Shown here one piece after another: positions 1-10,214 of a stretch of 64,000 bases of DNA. Source of the stretch: Symsagittifera roscoffensis (lineage: Eukaryota; Xenacoelomorpha; Acoela; Convolutidae); the NCBI RefSeq assembly GCF_963678635.1, contig NC_087065.1, positions 19,915,623-19,979,622 on the forward strand, written 5' to 3'. Position numbers and translations under genes: made by a program. The notes beneath the pieces are model-generated. The model saw only the letters and a list, made by a program, of their open reading frames with translations. It was not told the DNA's origin and searched no databases. The first letter of the stretch is position 1. Every line of letters starts with the position of its first letter.

Positions 1-2670
1 CAGCTAGTTTTGAATTTCTAATACACAACCTTCTAGCTCTAAAAGAACTGAATCAATTATCGATTTTAATTATATTTGGAAAAAGTTTGAGCTCTTCAAT
101 TTTGACGTTTGAAAACATAATCTAATCTTTCGAACATTTAGATCAAACGTACAATTTCCCTTCAGCCCCAATCGATTTAGGGGGTAAAAAATACCGGTTT
201 TTTCAGAAATTGACCTCCTGAGCAAAAAATCTCAATAGTCGAAAAAATCAATCGACACCAAATCATAATTAATATTTTAAGCTATGAACAGGATAAAACG
301 ACTGTTCGGTTTAAAACATTTTCTCTAGAAGTTTTTCAGCGCGCTTTTTTGAAAAGAAGGTCTTACGCGGATTTGAACTTCAAAATTATTTCTTGCTTGG
401 GGAGAACGTTCTACGGTAGGTCACTTAGAAAAGATTTTGTATGGTTGATCCAAATTCCAAGGTTGACCAAAAAGGCTTGTCTTATATTTTTTCGTATGCG
501 GAAAAACGTACAATAAGCATTTTTCCATTTATAAGTTTTTTAAGAAAAGCTTTTTCCTTAAACAAAAATGTTTTTTTTGTGTGTGTTTTGCGAAACATTT
601 TTGCGAAAAAACTTTAACCACAGATTTTCAAACAAAAGAACCCAATGGTTGAGAGGAAAAAATCTCACTGATACTTGGTTCTATGTAAAAGTTGTTTGAG
701 ATGACAGCTCAAAGTTCACTCAGCTTGGTACAAGCTTGGTACTTACTTCTTTTCCATGAAAAGTTTAGCTTGTACTTCATTATAGACAAAAATAACATTC
801 ATTTTCGCATGCAATTTTTTGCAATATACTTTTTTGAGCATAAAAACTTTTTTGCATTTTAAATTTGCGAACTAGTTGATTTTACTGTCATTTTAGTCAT
901 TTGAAGTCATTTTAATTCATTTCACGTCATAAATTAAAAATATTGATCTTCTACCCTTTTTGTCCTCGAAGTCCAAAATAATTAGGAGCATACTGAACAA
1001 AAAATTGATGAAGACAAATTTGCAGGGAGTGTTACCGGACTTATTATGATGCAACTTGTTTTGCAAAATTGGGAACTATTATTTTATTTCAAAAATTGAT
1101 CATTTCATTTTTTTATTTATTAAAAAGCCTTCTATAGGTCAACTATTGAAAAATGTGATCGCTGAAACAAAAAGTGGCTAAACAAAATGTGAAATTTCCA
1201 AATATTGCACTAAATTTTTGAAAATTGCGTGTAGACTGAAAATTGGTGTTTTATTTTGGAATAAGAATGACATTTTTTCTGCTAATTAAATAAAAATTAA
1301 GAAACTAAGCTCTTTTCGATTTTCAAAGACTCGGTTTTTTTCCAGCCCCTTGAAATTCTTTGAAATTCATTTTGTGAAAGTCTATTTAAAATGAACATTC
1401 ATAAATAAAAGATTGCTTTAAGACTTGTCAGGATGAACAAGTGAAACTTATTTTACAACATTTTTGAAATGCAAAACGCAATGTGAACAATTTTTGAAAT
1501 TTTAGTTTGTAATTTTACAAGTGGGAGAATTGAAAAAAGTCTCATTTTAAGATAACAATTGGTTTTGCAATTTAAAAAATCGCAAAAAATGACTCTATTT
1601 CACTTTTTCCCACTGTAAACTCGAAATATATGGCAACCACTAACTTTCAATTTTCCAAGTTTTAGGTCAAGTAACTTCAATTTTGCGTGATGATCACTGC
1701 TTTTCTCGCGTGTCAAATGATTGACTTTCATCACTGTCAAGTAACTGTCATTCTTGCGGGTTGATCATTTTGCGGGCAATGTAAATATGCCTTAAAGTTT
1801 TTGAGACTGTGCATCAAACAGTGCACCGTACAGCCGGACTTTTCTGCGATTGCAAAAAAAATGAAAAATTGAGAGGAGTGTCTCTTGGCTTAATTCTAAA
1901 CTATGTTTATCAGAGTGCGTCAGCATGTTAAATTGGCTGCCTAAATTGTAGCCGTCGGCTGTCAAATGCGGTTTATCTGCTATCACGAGGACACATTACA
2001 AAGTTTCGGCTAGGTAATTGCAAGTTGAATCTGGTGATTTAAGGAGCTGGTCCATTGTTGCAGTTAGTCACTGTCCTAATGCGGTGGCTGCTGTTGCGAA
2101 GTTCAGAAATGTTGAGTTAAACAGGTTGGCTGGTTGTTGTTGTCTGCTGATTGATCATGCTTCTTTGTTGTCGTTGATCATTGTCGAAGAATATTGGCTA
2201 GTCGTTGTCGTTATCCAAGTAATTGCAGGTTGAAGTAATGTAGTTGCTTGCACAACTACATGAAAAGAAGCATAATATTCAAGTTGTACATTCTGCGTAT
2301 TTGAGATCTGCCTGAGAGAATTCATTAGTCGTCTTGAAACGTGTTGCTGGCTCGGGTGGCGAATGTTCTTTCGAAATAAGAACATGTGGTATGAAGAAGT
2401 AAACTTCTGGTTTTTTTTTCCATCCAATAAAATGAGATGCTCTGAAAAAGTGTCAAAACTTGACTTTTGTAGTCATCCTTTGGCTCCCAATGTTTTAAAT
2501 TTACCGCGGAAAGGGGAGAAATTTCGGATTCCTCTAGGGTAAGATTTTGCTTTTTTTCCTGGAGAACAATTTACTCGATTGGAAAAGATTTTTGTTGCGA
2601 ATTTTTGATGAAAGATTTCGTCGCTAAATTTTTGTTTGCTAAATTATTGCTGAGGTTGGAAACTGATCAA
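1..2670. other. AT-rich non-coding stretch
   Basis: No gene is recognised here. The sequence is AT-rich with many homopolymer A/T runs, and the only open frames are short, without family resemblance or convincing splice signals. It may be intergenic or intronic. Confidence 0.5.
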
Positions 2671-2679
2671 AGTTGTGTT

Positions 2680-3760
2680 ATCGAAATTTCTGATAAACGC
2701 TTTGAGTTCCTGGTTGATCGATTGAAGATTTGCATGTTTGATCTTTAAAACGCGCGGCTGCAATTAGAACCAAACAATTGCGCGGAGAAGCGGGTTTCAC
2801 ATCAAAAAATTTCCATTCTAGAGGCAGGAGCTGCCCTTTCTTGGGGTCTTGGAAGGCTGTCACAGCTAGAAGGATGCTGGTTTGGCAAAAGAACGGCGTC
2901 TAAGGGGGAAGCTTTTTCGAATGACAGTTTTGGCCCAGCATCTACTGGCTGAAGAAAAAAAATCTGGTCCGTTGAAACGACGGCTGCTTATATCGAACTC
3001 TAAACAGGGATTTTCACAAGTTCCATCATTGGTGGAATTGAAGTAACCATGGCAATTTTTCCACTGAGTAATTTGGGCGAGCTCCAGTATCGCAGATATA
3101 CGATTTTCAACAATGATTTAATGTCTCTGGTCAGATCCACGAATCCAATAAAAAACTGCTGCTTTCGTTCCAGAGACAATTTTGGGTTAGATAGAAGCGT
3201 TGCTGTTGTTTAATAAAACTAGCAAGACGGGTTGTGTAGACAAGGTATGCTAATGAATCAAGAGCTGCGTACGAAGCATCCGAAAAAATGTGCGAGGAAA
3301 TTTTTGAAATCGGTTCAGGAAATAAGGGCGACGCAAATAAGCGGTTGAAGGTTGCCGGCTTCTCGCAGTAGTTAAAATAGCTCAGGAAGGTCCTCTTTGG
3401 TAATTTGATAGCCCCATTTAGTCCTTTTCTGCGTATTTTTGCTGTAGAAATCGTAAGTGAATGGTGGCGGCGGCAGCGATGCCAAAAGAGTTGAAAAAGG
3501 AAGAAGAAATGGTAGAAGGTTGCGCTAGGTTGGCTTCTTTTGTTTGACTCATGAAATTTCATTGGCTAAAAAGCTAGTGAATCAGAGAAAATGTCCCATT
3601 CGAACCCCAATTCCTGTTTTGGGTTCTGTCAGTTCGTCGTGAGATATAACGAGGTGTTGCTAGGTGTTGCACTTAAAATATCAGGGTTCGAAGTAATCCA
3701 CTTAGTCAGGTTGAAACTCGTCGGTGGAAACATCGATGTTGAAGATTGTTTGAACATCAT
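2680..3760 (-). pseudogene. Decayed BEL/Pao-type pol fragment (end of RT, RNase H and following region)
   Basis: Minus-strand reading frames give a run of BEL/Pao-like landmarks in the right order, broken by frameshifts and stops. Near 3700 there is SFNLTKWITSNPDIL, which resembles the family phrase after the RT catalytic region. LGFEWDIFSDSLAF follows near 3600, then an RNase H-like HIFSDASYAALDSLAYLVY near 3280. Near 2970 there is FNGPDFFSSAS, resembling the GPxFL phrase before integrase. No intact protein or flanking LTR is visible. The order of motifs is seen in the sequence; the family assignment rests on general knowledge of BEL/Pao polyproteins. Another class of retroelement is possible but less likely. 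Confidence 0.55.
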
Positions 3761-4097
3761 CTTCCAGCGCAGAGTCGACAGCGGGCAAGAGATCAGTTTC
3801 AGCGCAAAAACCGCTCTAGTCCTCAGGCGATACATGAGCTTCGGAATGGAATAAGAGCTCTTCAAGAGAAAAAACGCTGCCTGAGTGGATAACAGAGCGA
3901 GTGTACTACACGTCGTTTTTAGTTTCTCTAAATTCTTTGCGAGTTCGTCCCGGACTGCGTTTCTACTGAGACCAGCGCCAAGCAGAGTTGTGTCGTCGGG
4001 TGGGATATATCGGATAACGGGAATTTCGCTGCTAAAAGACGCTTCTATCTCAGATCTATGTACTCCAAAAGCTGTTTTTTCACACTTCCCTCATTGA
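3760..4097 (-). pseudogene. Reverse-transcriptase-like remnant of uncertain class
   Basis: On the minus strand a frame reads TLLGAGLSRNAVRDEL, then AAFFLLKSSYSIPKLMYRLR. A neighbouring frame continues with DSALEDDVQTIFNIDVSTDE. The phrases resemble the C-terminal half of metazoan RT-like ORFs (LLG...ALFLL...PKLxYLLR). They run straight into the BEL/Pao-like remnant on the same strand, with a frame change. It may belong to the same dead element or to a second one joined to it. No catalytic motif is visible, so function is excluded. Confidence 0.35.
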
Positions 4098-4320
4098 AGG
4101 CGCAAATCAATTTTCTCGGCTTCTAGTTTGAGTTCGCGAAGATCTTCAAAGTCTTCAAAAGAAAAAGAGCCTTATTTTCAACGAGTACACATTTACTTAC
4201 CGTAGTAAGCGTTTGGAAATTTTATAAACAATCTGATTGTATGCTCAAGAGAGGAACGGGCTGCGGAAAACTGTGTAAGTTTCATGGTCCCGTGCCTATC
4301 AAGAAATAATGGAAAGTCCC

Positions 4321-4479
4321 CTATCCTAGAGCAAAGAGGAGTACCCAGCCTCCTATGCTGATTCCGAACTGGACCATGATGGGGGTCGTGTAGTCGAACT
4401 CCGGCTCCACCCGATAGTGCTCGTGACTCACATTGGGGGGATCAGTCAGAGGGGGCATAGTCTCCCCGTAAAGGGCCAT
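4321..4479 (-). CDS. Small predicted single-pass membrane protein, paralogue A (52 aa)
   Basis: A 52-codon ORF starts at an ATG directly preceded by an acceptor-like CAG (position 4480) and ends in TAG at 4321-4323. The N-terminal half is polar (TMPPLTDPPN, then an acidic EPEFDY). The C-terminal half is hydrophobic (MVQFGISIGGWVLLFALG) and could form one membrane helix ending at the stop. A related ORF lies at 34893-35045 on the same strand, with the same order of motifs: TMxPxTxPPN, an acidic/aromatic patch, GxSxGGWVxLxAxG, stop. Conservation at protein level between two loci 30 kb apart is the reason for calling it. The family is not recognised and no function is proposed. It could be the last exon of a larger gene rather than a whole one, since an AG sits exactly at the ATG. 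Confidence 0.5.
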   Translation of the reverse strand: MALYGETMPPLTDPPNVSHEHYRVEPEFDYTTPIMVQFGISIGGWVLLFALG

Positions 4480-4547
4480 CTGTCTGAATATTTCCCATTA
4501 TAAACTTAGTCCGATACTTTCTTTTGACTTTTTAGCTCTTTTTCCTT

Positions 4548-5677
4548 TTCCCCCCACCTGCAAAATTTTACCAGGGAAATTTTGTTCACGTTATCCGAAT
4601 GTTACAAAAATTGGCATGCACGCAAAGTGATTAAGCCAATACAAACATATTTGGTATTCATGTTTAACATTGTAAAACCCCTCGATACACCATAAAATTG
4701 ATGCCGGCTTTTTCCCCCATCCTCCACCTCACATAAGTATAAGTATAAGTGTCATTTTTCTGGTGTAGCTAGAGGTTTGTCTAACTAAATATGTTTGCCA
4801 TGGACTGCTAATCCTCCCCCCCCCCCCCCACCTGCGAAATTTTATAAGTGATTTTTCGGTTCACATAATATGATAGCGACAAAGTTGGCATGTGAACAAA
4901 TTATGCCAAAACAATGAGCGTAAACATTAAAGTAAAAATCTACAAAAAAGTAATCGATTAAATTGGAATCAAAAATGGATTTTAATCATTTGTAATGAAT
5001 TGCAATGATTTTTATTTTTCAAAAAAAAAACGGTAATAATGGATTAAAAATCCGTTAGGTTGTCTAATTTGCCACGACAATCGCAAAGTGACATGCACGC
5101 ACGCAAATGGCATGCACGCAAAGTGATTAAGCCAATACAAACATATTTGGTATTCATGTTTAACATTGTAAAACCCCTCGATACACCATAAAATTGATGC
5201 CGGCTTTTTCCCCCATCCTCCACCTCACATAAGTATAAGTATAAGTGTCATTTTTCTGGTGTAGCTAGAGGTTTGTCTAACTAAATATGTTTGCCATGGA
5301 CTGCTAATCCTCCCCCCCCCCCCCACCTGCGAAATTTTATAAGTGATTTTTCGGTTCACATAATATGATAGCGACAAAGTTGGCATGTGAACAAATTATG
5401 CCAAAACAATGAGCGTAAACATTAAAGTAAAAATCTACAAAAAAGTAATCGATTAAATTGGAATCAAAAATGGATTTTAATCATTTGTAATGAATTGCAA
5501 TGATTTTTATTTTTCAAAAAAAAAACGGTAATAATGGATTAAAAATCCGTTAGGTTGTCTAATTTGCCACGACAATCGATCATATAGACAAAATTTCAGT
5601 CCTCAAAAGCCCACTATAATCGATGATTTTTGTCAATAAAACTTCGGTGCTGGATATTAATATCTTGCATTTCTGTT
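4548..5677. repeat. Tandem pair of ~0.5 kb repeats with poly-C tracts
   Basis: Two near-identical units occur at 4613-5083 and 5109-5578 (period 496 bp). Each contains GGCATGCACGCAAAGTGATT near the start, a 'cccccatcctccacctcac' segment, and a C-run of more than ten bases followed by ACCTGCGAAATTTTATAAG. The second unit continues to about 5677 with sequence ending TTGCATTTCTG. A third, partial copy lies at 22474-22882, on the far side of the large LTR element. Diverged relatives occur at 22883-23090 (opposite orientation) and 34374-34550. No coding potential is apparent. Confidence 0.85.
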
Positions 5678-7069
5678 GCGTAATGCGTAATGTGTAAACG
5701 TGTGGAATTCACAATATCTCTAGGCCGACCTTTCACTCTACTTCGTGTCGCCGCTATATGTTTCCCTTTTACACTGGGTCGGTGGGGCAACCAAGTACCA
5801 GTGCTGTTCACAATCCCAAAAGGGTTAATTTGGTGGATAGCCGGTCTGTATCGTATTATGTTGCTCGCCCCTTTTGTGGTGCTCTTCCGGCTGTACCTCT
5901 CTCGTCAATCGATAATCGCTCGCAACAACACTTTTCGATAATAAGTATGAATTAAGAGATAAATATAATCCAACTACAGAATGGCCTATAATTGGCCCAG
6001 ATAAAAATTATTCGTTCAATTAAGGAGAAGGGTTTGCGATTATTATTAATTAACTAACTGCCTCTAACAGTTATCAGCACTTCACTAATATCAACTTCCA
6101 GAGGTGCCTCTCTGAGTTTCACTTTCTTCTTGAAAGTACTTAGAAAAATTACCCTACCCGATAAATTAACAACTTTCGCGAAGTTGTTCCTTTAAGGTTT
6201 TTCGTAACTTTTTCTAACCAACTTGATTAGTCTCTCCTAATTTTTGTTCTGTTTTTGTCGCAAAGGTCGACCGGAACGTTCGTACCTTAAGTCTATTTAC
6301 CCTTAGTTTTAGTTAGAGATGCCATCCCCTTATAAGTCTTAGCATTTACCTTTATGCCTCCTACGCAACGTTCCAGTTCATAAACTCGGCATGATCACAT
6401 TAATTTAAATGCCAGGTTCCAAATGCCAATCAAAGCTATGCAAAACAAATAGCAAATGCAACTTCAACTCAATCCAAGCTATATTTACATATCAACATTA
6501 CCAAGGACTTTATTTAACTTTCCCGTAACTTTTCCCGTCTCCCACATTTAGGGTAAATTCACAAAGGACTTAATTTCCTAATTATCATAATCCAAAAATT
6601 CCCATGCATAACCTATTCAAATTTCAACCTAATCGACCTTCAGGTTAAGTCATTCCCCCAACTAGTGTCCAATTGAGCCAAAAAAAACATCTCCCAGAAG
6701 TCAATGGAATATCCAGTACATTTCTAATATTTATGTTAATTAATTCCCTATTCCCTCTGTCATATTGCCAAATTAATATGTGACTACTTTTCTGTGCCAT
6801 TGACGCATTTCTATTAATAGTTCATTCGCCAAGTCAAAATTTAACCCAATGTTTATTTAACTAACTCGTATTAAATCCAACAATATACCACTATACATTA
6901 AGCCAAGATATTCCATCGAATTCCAGGAAATGCCTAACTAATTTCCTACGCACGCAAATTGTCACCCAATATCAATAACATATCTCTATTAACTCCCCTG
7001 ATTACGAGACATATGATTTGGGCTACTTTCCGGTGCTAATTTTAGGGGTTTCGGGGCTAAAATTCCAAA

Positions 7070-7107
7070 AGGTCAAGTAAAGGTCAACCCGGGGTCACCC
7101 GGGGTCA
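7070..7107 (+). promoter_or_regulatory. Direct AGGTCA/GGGTCA half-sites (DR5 and DR4 arrangement) in the LTR
   Basis: AGGTCA at 7070-7075 and 7081-7086 are direct repeats separated by five bases. GGGTCA at 7092-7097 and 7102-7107 are separated by four. Further GGTCA copies follow at about 7130, 7228 and 7248. The same sites recur in the other LTR at 19734 onward. Direct repeats of this hexamer spaced by 4 or 5 are the known binding layout of nuclear receptor dimers; that they act as enhancer sites here is inference. They lie about 0.9 kb upstream of the plus-strand genes. Confidence 0.3.
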
Positions 7108-8006
7108 AGTCTCCCATAATCGGTTCGAGGTCACATGGGGTCGTACCTACCAAGTTTCATCCATATCCGACAAATACTTCTCAAGTTATCCCACTTTTAA
7201 GGTTCATTATCACTTTTCCCGGGAAAGGTCAATTAGCACCAGAAAGGTCAACCGGGAGCTGAGACCTATAGGGGTCCTTTTTACCGGGGTGGGTTATACT
7301 ACACATATAAGCCATAAAATCGATATGCCCTCGCGCATTATTTTTCGCAAATAGCCCGTTAACACCTAAAAGGGGTGATATTCCCAAGTGCTAATAGCCC
7401 GTGCCATTGTCACCCAGTAGGGTCATCATCCTAATATACGATAGACCATGTCACTATCTACCATCCCTCCAAGTTTCAGCTCCCTAGGGTCATTGGGGGT
7501 CGAGAAGTAGCCTCCGGGAGTCATGTGGGGGTTTGTTTGTTTAGGGCATAAATCGGGCCGGGGTGACCTTGGAGATCTGGAATTCCAAACTTAAGCTTCC
7601 CTCATCCAGGGCTACCACATATTTAAAAATGAGCTCAATCGGATCATTAGTTAAGGGTTTCCGGTGGGGCCATTTGCACTTCCGGGAACCGTTATCACTC
7701 GGCCCCAGGGGGTCAAGCGGGTCCGGCGCTTTGCATGCCCGGGTCAAATCATCTCTAGTATCACTCCATTAAATTTCATAAAGTTCGCCCTTATAGTTCC
7801 CGAGTTGGGGGGGGGGGGGGGGGTTGGCGGGAGCTATTGCATTCACTATTTTCACTAAAGAGGGGGATTAATCCCACGAACTTAATTAAACACGAGTTTA
7901 ATTCAATCTTAACTTAACTATTTTATTATTTACCAATCAATCATTCGGTAGCGTTCTAAACGGTTTCTTCATCTTATTACATATTATTCGATTTATCATC
8001 TTTATC

Positions 8007-8966
8007 ATGGATTTTGAATTATATACCCAAATATCCCAATATCTCCACGCTACCCCGAAAGAACGACGGAAAATACCCCCCGGCCTTGCCCGAAACAAAA
8101 GAACCGCCTTCTGCCTTAGAGCGAAGAAGTATTCCCTCGTGGATGGATACCTACGCCGAGATGGGAAAATCGTTCTCCACAAGCTTAACGTCACCCCCGT
8201 GTTACGTAATTTACATAGGTCAACCTTAAGTCATCGGGGGAACTCTAACGATCTACACCAAGAAGCGCGATCGCAGTATTTCATAGAGGGAGACCTCCGT
8301 GATGTCTGTCGAAATGTCTGTTTCGAGTGCATTAAATGTATTGAAGCCCGGATGATCCTATCTGACGAGGTTCCTATGCGACATTTATCGTCCAAGACTC
8401 GCGAACGAATATGCCGGACGATTATGACGCCGGTGAAGAAAGCAAAGGGAAATCGATCGCATAAACCTCGTGTCCCTGTCTTCGTTGCCGGGAAAAAACC
8501 TATCGCCACCCAAGACTGCGATAGTGCCAACGTCAACACGCACGAACCCATTACGATCGAAGGCGCTTGCACTCTTTCTTCTTGTTTATTAGATTGCCTA
8601 CATTACCTTATTACCGGGAGAAAAGTACAGTCGTACCGCTTGCAACGGACCTTAGAGGATCAGCAATTGCGTGAACGAGGACGTTTGGATTCGTTCTATT
8701 ATCCTTTTCACGATCCCAATGCGACGTTACTATCACGTGGGGTCATTGATTCCGACATGCACCTGCTCGCCGAAATGCTCGGGGTACATATATACGAGTA
8801 CCGGACCGACCTAAGTCCCCCGAAATGGAATTACGTCGCGGGGAATAAACACGGTCAAAACGGATCGGAAGCTATTTACCTCCAGTATTGGCAGCAACAT
8901 GAGGGGCCCCACAAAGGGGAAGGGCATGTCGCAATTATTACCGGAATGCATCCAAAACCTACATAG
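8007..8966 (+). CDS. LTR-encoded antisense protein: HHCC zinc-binding domain + OTU-like cysteine protease (319 aa)
   Basis: Single open frame with its own ATG, antisense to gag-pol-env. Residues 43-115 resemble the N-terminal zinc-binding domain of retroelement integrases: VDGYLRRDGKIVL, then H70/H76 in LHRSTLSHRG and a C105-C108-C111 cluster. Residues about 185-310 resemble an OTU peptidase: SSCLLDCLHYLITG (candidate nucleophile C193), MHLLAEMLGVHIYEY at 251-265, W274, and a late EGHVAIIT (candidate H307). OTU domains usually cleave ubiquitin linkages; whether this one is active is inference. No integrase catalytic core is present, so it is not an integrase. The duplicate in the other LTR differs by one residue (F230 to L). 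Candidate roles are protecting element proteins from ubiquitin-dependent loss, or polyprotein processing. The domain calls are by eye. Confidence 0.75.
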   Translation: MDFELYTQISQYLHATPKERRKIPPGLARNKRTAFCLRAKKYSLVDGYLRRDGKIVLHKLNVTPVLRNLHRSTLSHRGNSNDLHQEARSQYFIEGDLRDVCRNVCFECIKCIEARMILSDEVPMRHLSSKTRERICRTIMTPVKKAKGNRSHKPRVPVFVAGKKPIATQDCDSANVNTHEPITIEGACTLSSCLLDCLHYLITGRKVQSYRLQRTLEDQQLRERGRLDSFYYPFHDPNATLLSRGVIDSDMHLLAEMLGVHIYEYRTDLSPPKWNYVAGNKHGQNGSEAIYLQYWQQHEGPHKGEGHVAIITGMHPKPT

Positions 8967-9200
8967 TTTTATTCAAAATCCCTTTTTACTTGAACTTTTC
9001 TTATTATTTCAAATATCTTCATCATTCTCATCTTGGTATTTAATTTCGACCATTTTGGGTCCCTATTATGCACATGCTTCGATTCGTTCGTCTCCGACAA
9101 ATATTTACTGCAAATATTTGCTGGATTATAGGACGTTCGATTTTGGGCTGTGCACATCATTCCTATTTCATATCTACTACATTCAAGTTACTTTTAAAAC

Positions 9201-9265
9201 GTGAGTAATTTTTGGTATAAACTTTCAATAATTTGTTTTGAATATTTTGTAACCTGTTCTTTTAG
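9201..9265 (+). other. 65-bp GT-AG intron in the leader of the second LTR gene
   Basis: A strong donor (AAAAC|GTGAGT) at 9201 and an acceptor (TTCTTTTAG|CC) ending at 9265 flank a short AT-rich intron of 65 bp. It lies 70 bases upstream of the ATG at 9336. The same signals are intact in the other LTR at 21855-21919. An intron here supports real plus-strand transcription of the LTR. Splicing is predicted only from the consensus signals. Confidence 0.5.
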
Positions 9266-9335
9266 CCAAACTTTTCATTTAACTCATAAAAAGTCCCATT
9301 TTGTCCTATTTAGAGCCGAATTTCCCGTAAAACAC

Positions 9336-9710
9336 ATGGCCACCCAATCTCATTTCGTCTGGGCCCTTCAGTTTGAGGAGGGGGAGAACGCTACCCCCTT
9401 CTTTTGGGGCAGGAACCAGCCCACAGAACTCCCCTTGCGAATAAAGCTAATGAAAGTGGCCGCATACCTCGGCACACACCGCCACATCTCTGACATCACT
9501 ATCGTCTACTTCAAGTATGGAGTAGAGTGCGAGATGACCGTACCGATGAATTCAACGGAGGCGTTGTGGCTCGCAAATCAATTGAGAGATTATGGGGGAA
9601 AATTTCCGGCCGAGCAAAATGAACTGGCCAGGGACATTGGCGAAGTCCTGTCCCTGGTTTCGATTTCTCACTTCGGGCCAAATACCGCTTTTTTTAAAAC
9701 CCCTAATTGA
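9336..9710 (+). CDS. LTR-encoded antisense protein 2, unknown family (124 aa)
   Basis: The start chosen is the ATG in AACACATGGCC, which has a good Kozak context and follows the predicted leader intron. The open frame extends further upstream but through the intron. The protein begins MATQSHFVWALQFEEG and is a mixed alpha/beta-looking soluble sequence (e.g. HISDITIVYFKYGVECEMTV) without signal peptide or membrane segment. No family is recognised. It lies 370 bp downstream of the OTU-like gene on the same strand and is duplicated in the other LTR with one residue change (KFPAEQ to KLPAEQ). The GC content and codon use are richer than in surrounding LTR sequence, as expected of coding DNA. Confidence 0.6.
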   Translation: MATQSHFVWALQFEEGENATPFFWGRNQPTELPLRIKLMKVAAYLGTHRHISDITIVYFKYGVECEMTVPMNSTEALWLANQLRDYGGKFPAEQNELARDIGEVLSLVSISHFGPNTAFFKTPN

Positions 9711-9819
9711 TACGTATATATCATCATGCCTGTAACTTATAACTAATAATCCGGATATCAATTCAAGTATCTATCTGCGTTTTCCGGCTATATGAGATCA
9801 TAGAATTACATATTCTACA

Positions 9820-9833
9820 GTCTTCTCTCCTAT
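9820..9833 (-). other. Polypurine tract of the large element
   Basis: On the minus strand the bases immediately before the downstream LTR read ATAGGAGAGAAGAC, followed at once by the LTR start TGTAGAAT. A purine-rich run touching the 3' LTR is the expected plus-strand primer site of LTR retroelements. Confidence 0.75.
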
Positions 9834-10214
9834 TATCTTATTCTCCCGAATAAGGGAGTTGTACCACCTAGTATGACTATCTTAGACCTTAGTGTAATCG
9901 CAAACCCTTTAGTCAACTTCCCCGAAATAGAAAAGATACAGGCTCCTAGAGTATAGCACTAATGAGTGGGGGGTCAAGCATCGCTTGACTCGGGGAACGA
10001 CTAATATAAAAAATTTTACTCTTCAAAGTATAGCCCAACCTCCTTCAATCATAAGTTACTATAAATAGCTAGGAGGTGGAGATACACAACCACGTGAGTA
10101 GCACCGAATACACAGGACCTGGATATAATAGTTTAATTAAAAAGTTTTCGCTCACGGCCGGTCGACTGGCTCCTCTCCCTCTCCCTCACACTCACCCTCG
10201 CCCGCCTCTCGTCC

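Larger units (their letters stand above)
5693..9819 (-). repeat. Downstream (3') LTR of the large element, 4127 bp
   Basis: This copy matches 18357-22473 almost base for base. It starts TGTAAACGTG and ends ATTCTACA in plus orientation, giving the usual TG...CA ends. LTRs of Ty3/gypsy elements are usually a few hundred bases, so 4.1 kb is exceptional. About 3.3 kb of the length is accounted for by an AT-rich stretch (5950-7000), a GGTCA-rich stretch (7060-7760) and a pair of plus-strand genes (8007-9710). A run of 17 G at 7807-7823 is only 7 G long in the other LTR, which explains the whole length difference. Confidence 0.93.

Noticed and set aside
1792..2427. Short frames in the left end of the window
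   Set aside because: No family resemblance and conflicting frames on both strands.
4321..4479. FXYD-type ion-transport regulator
   Set aside because: There is an FDY followed by a membrane segment with GG, but the FXYD signature itself and the following basic tail are absent in both paralogues.
7937..8194. Minus-strand frames opposite the LTR OTU-like gene (also 8231-8572)
   Set aside because: Antisense shadows of a well-supported domain protein; no recognisable domains.
8899..9204. 101-codon frame overlapping the end of the OTU-like gene
   Set aside because: It starts inside the preceding gene and crosses AT-rich, low-complexity sequence. It looks like a chance frame up to the intron donor.
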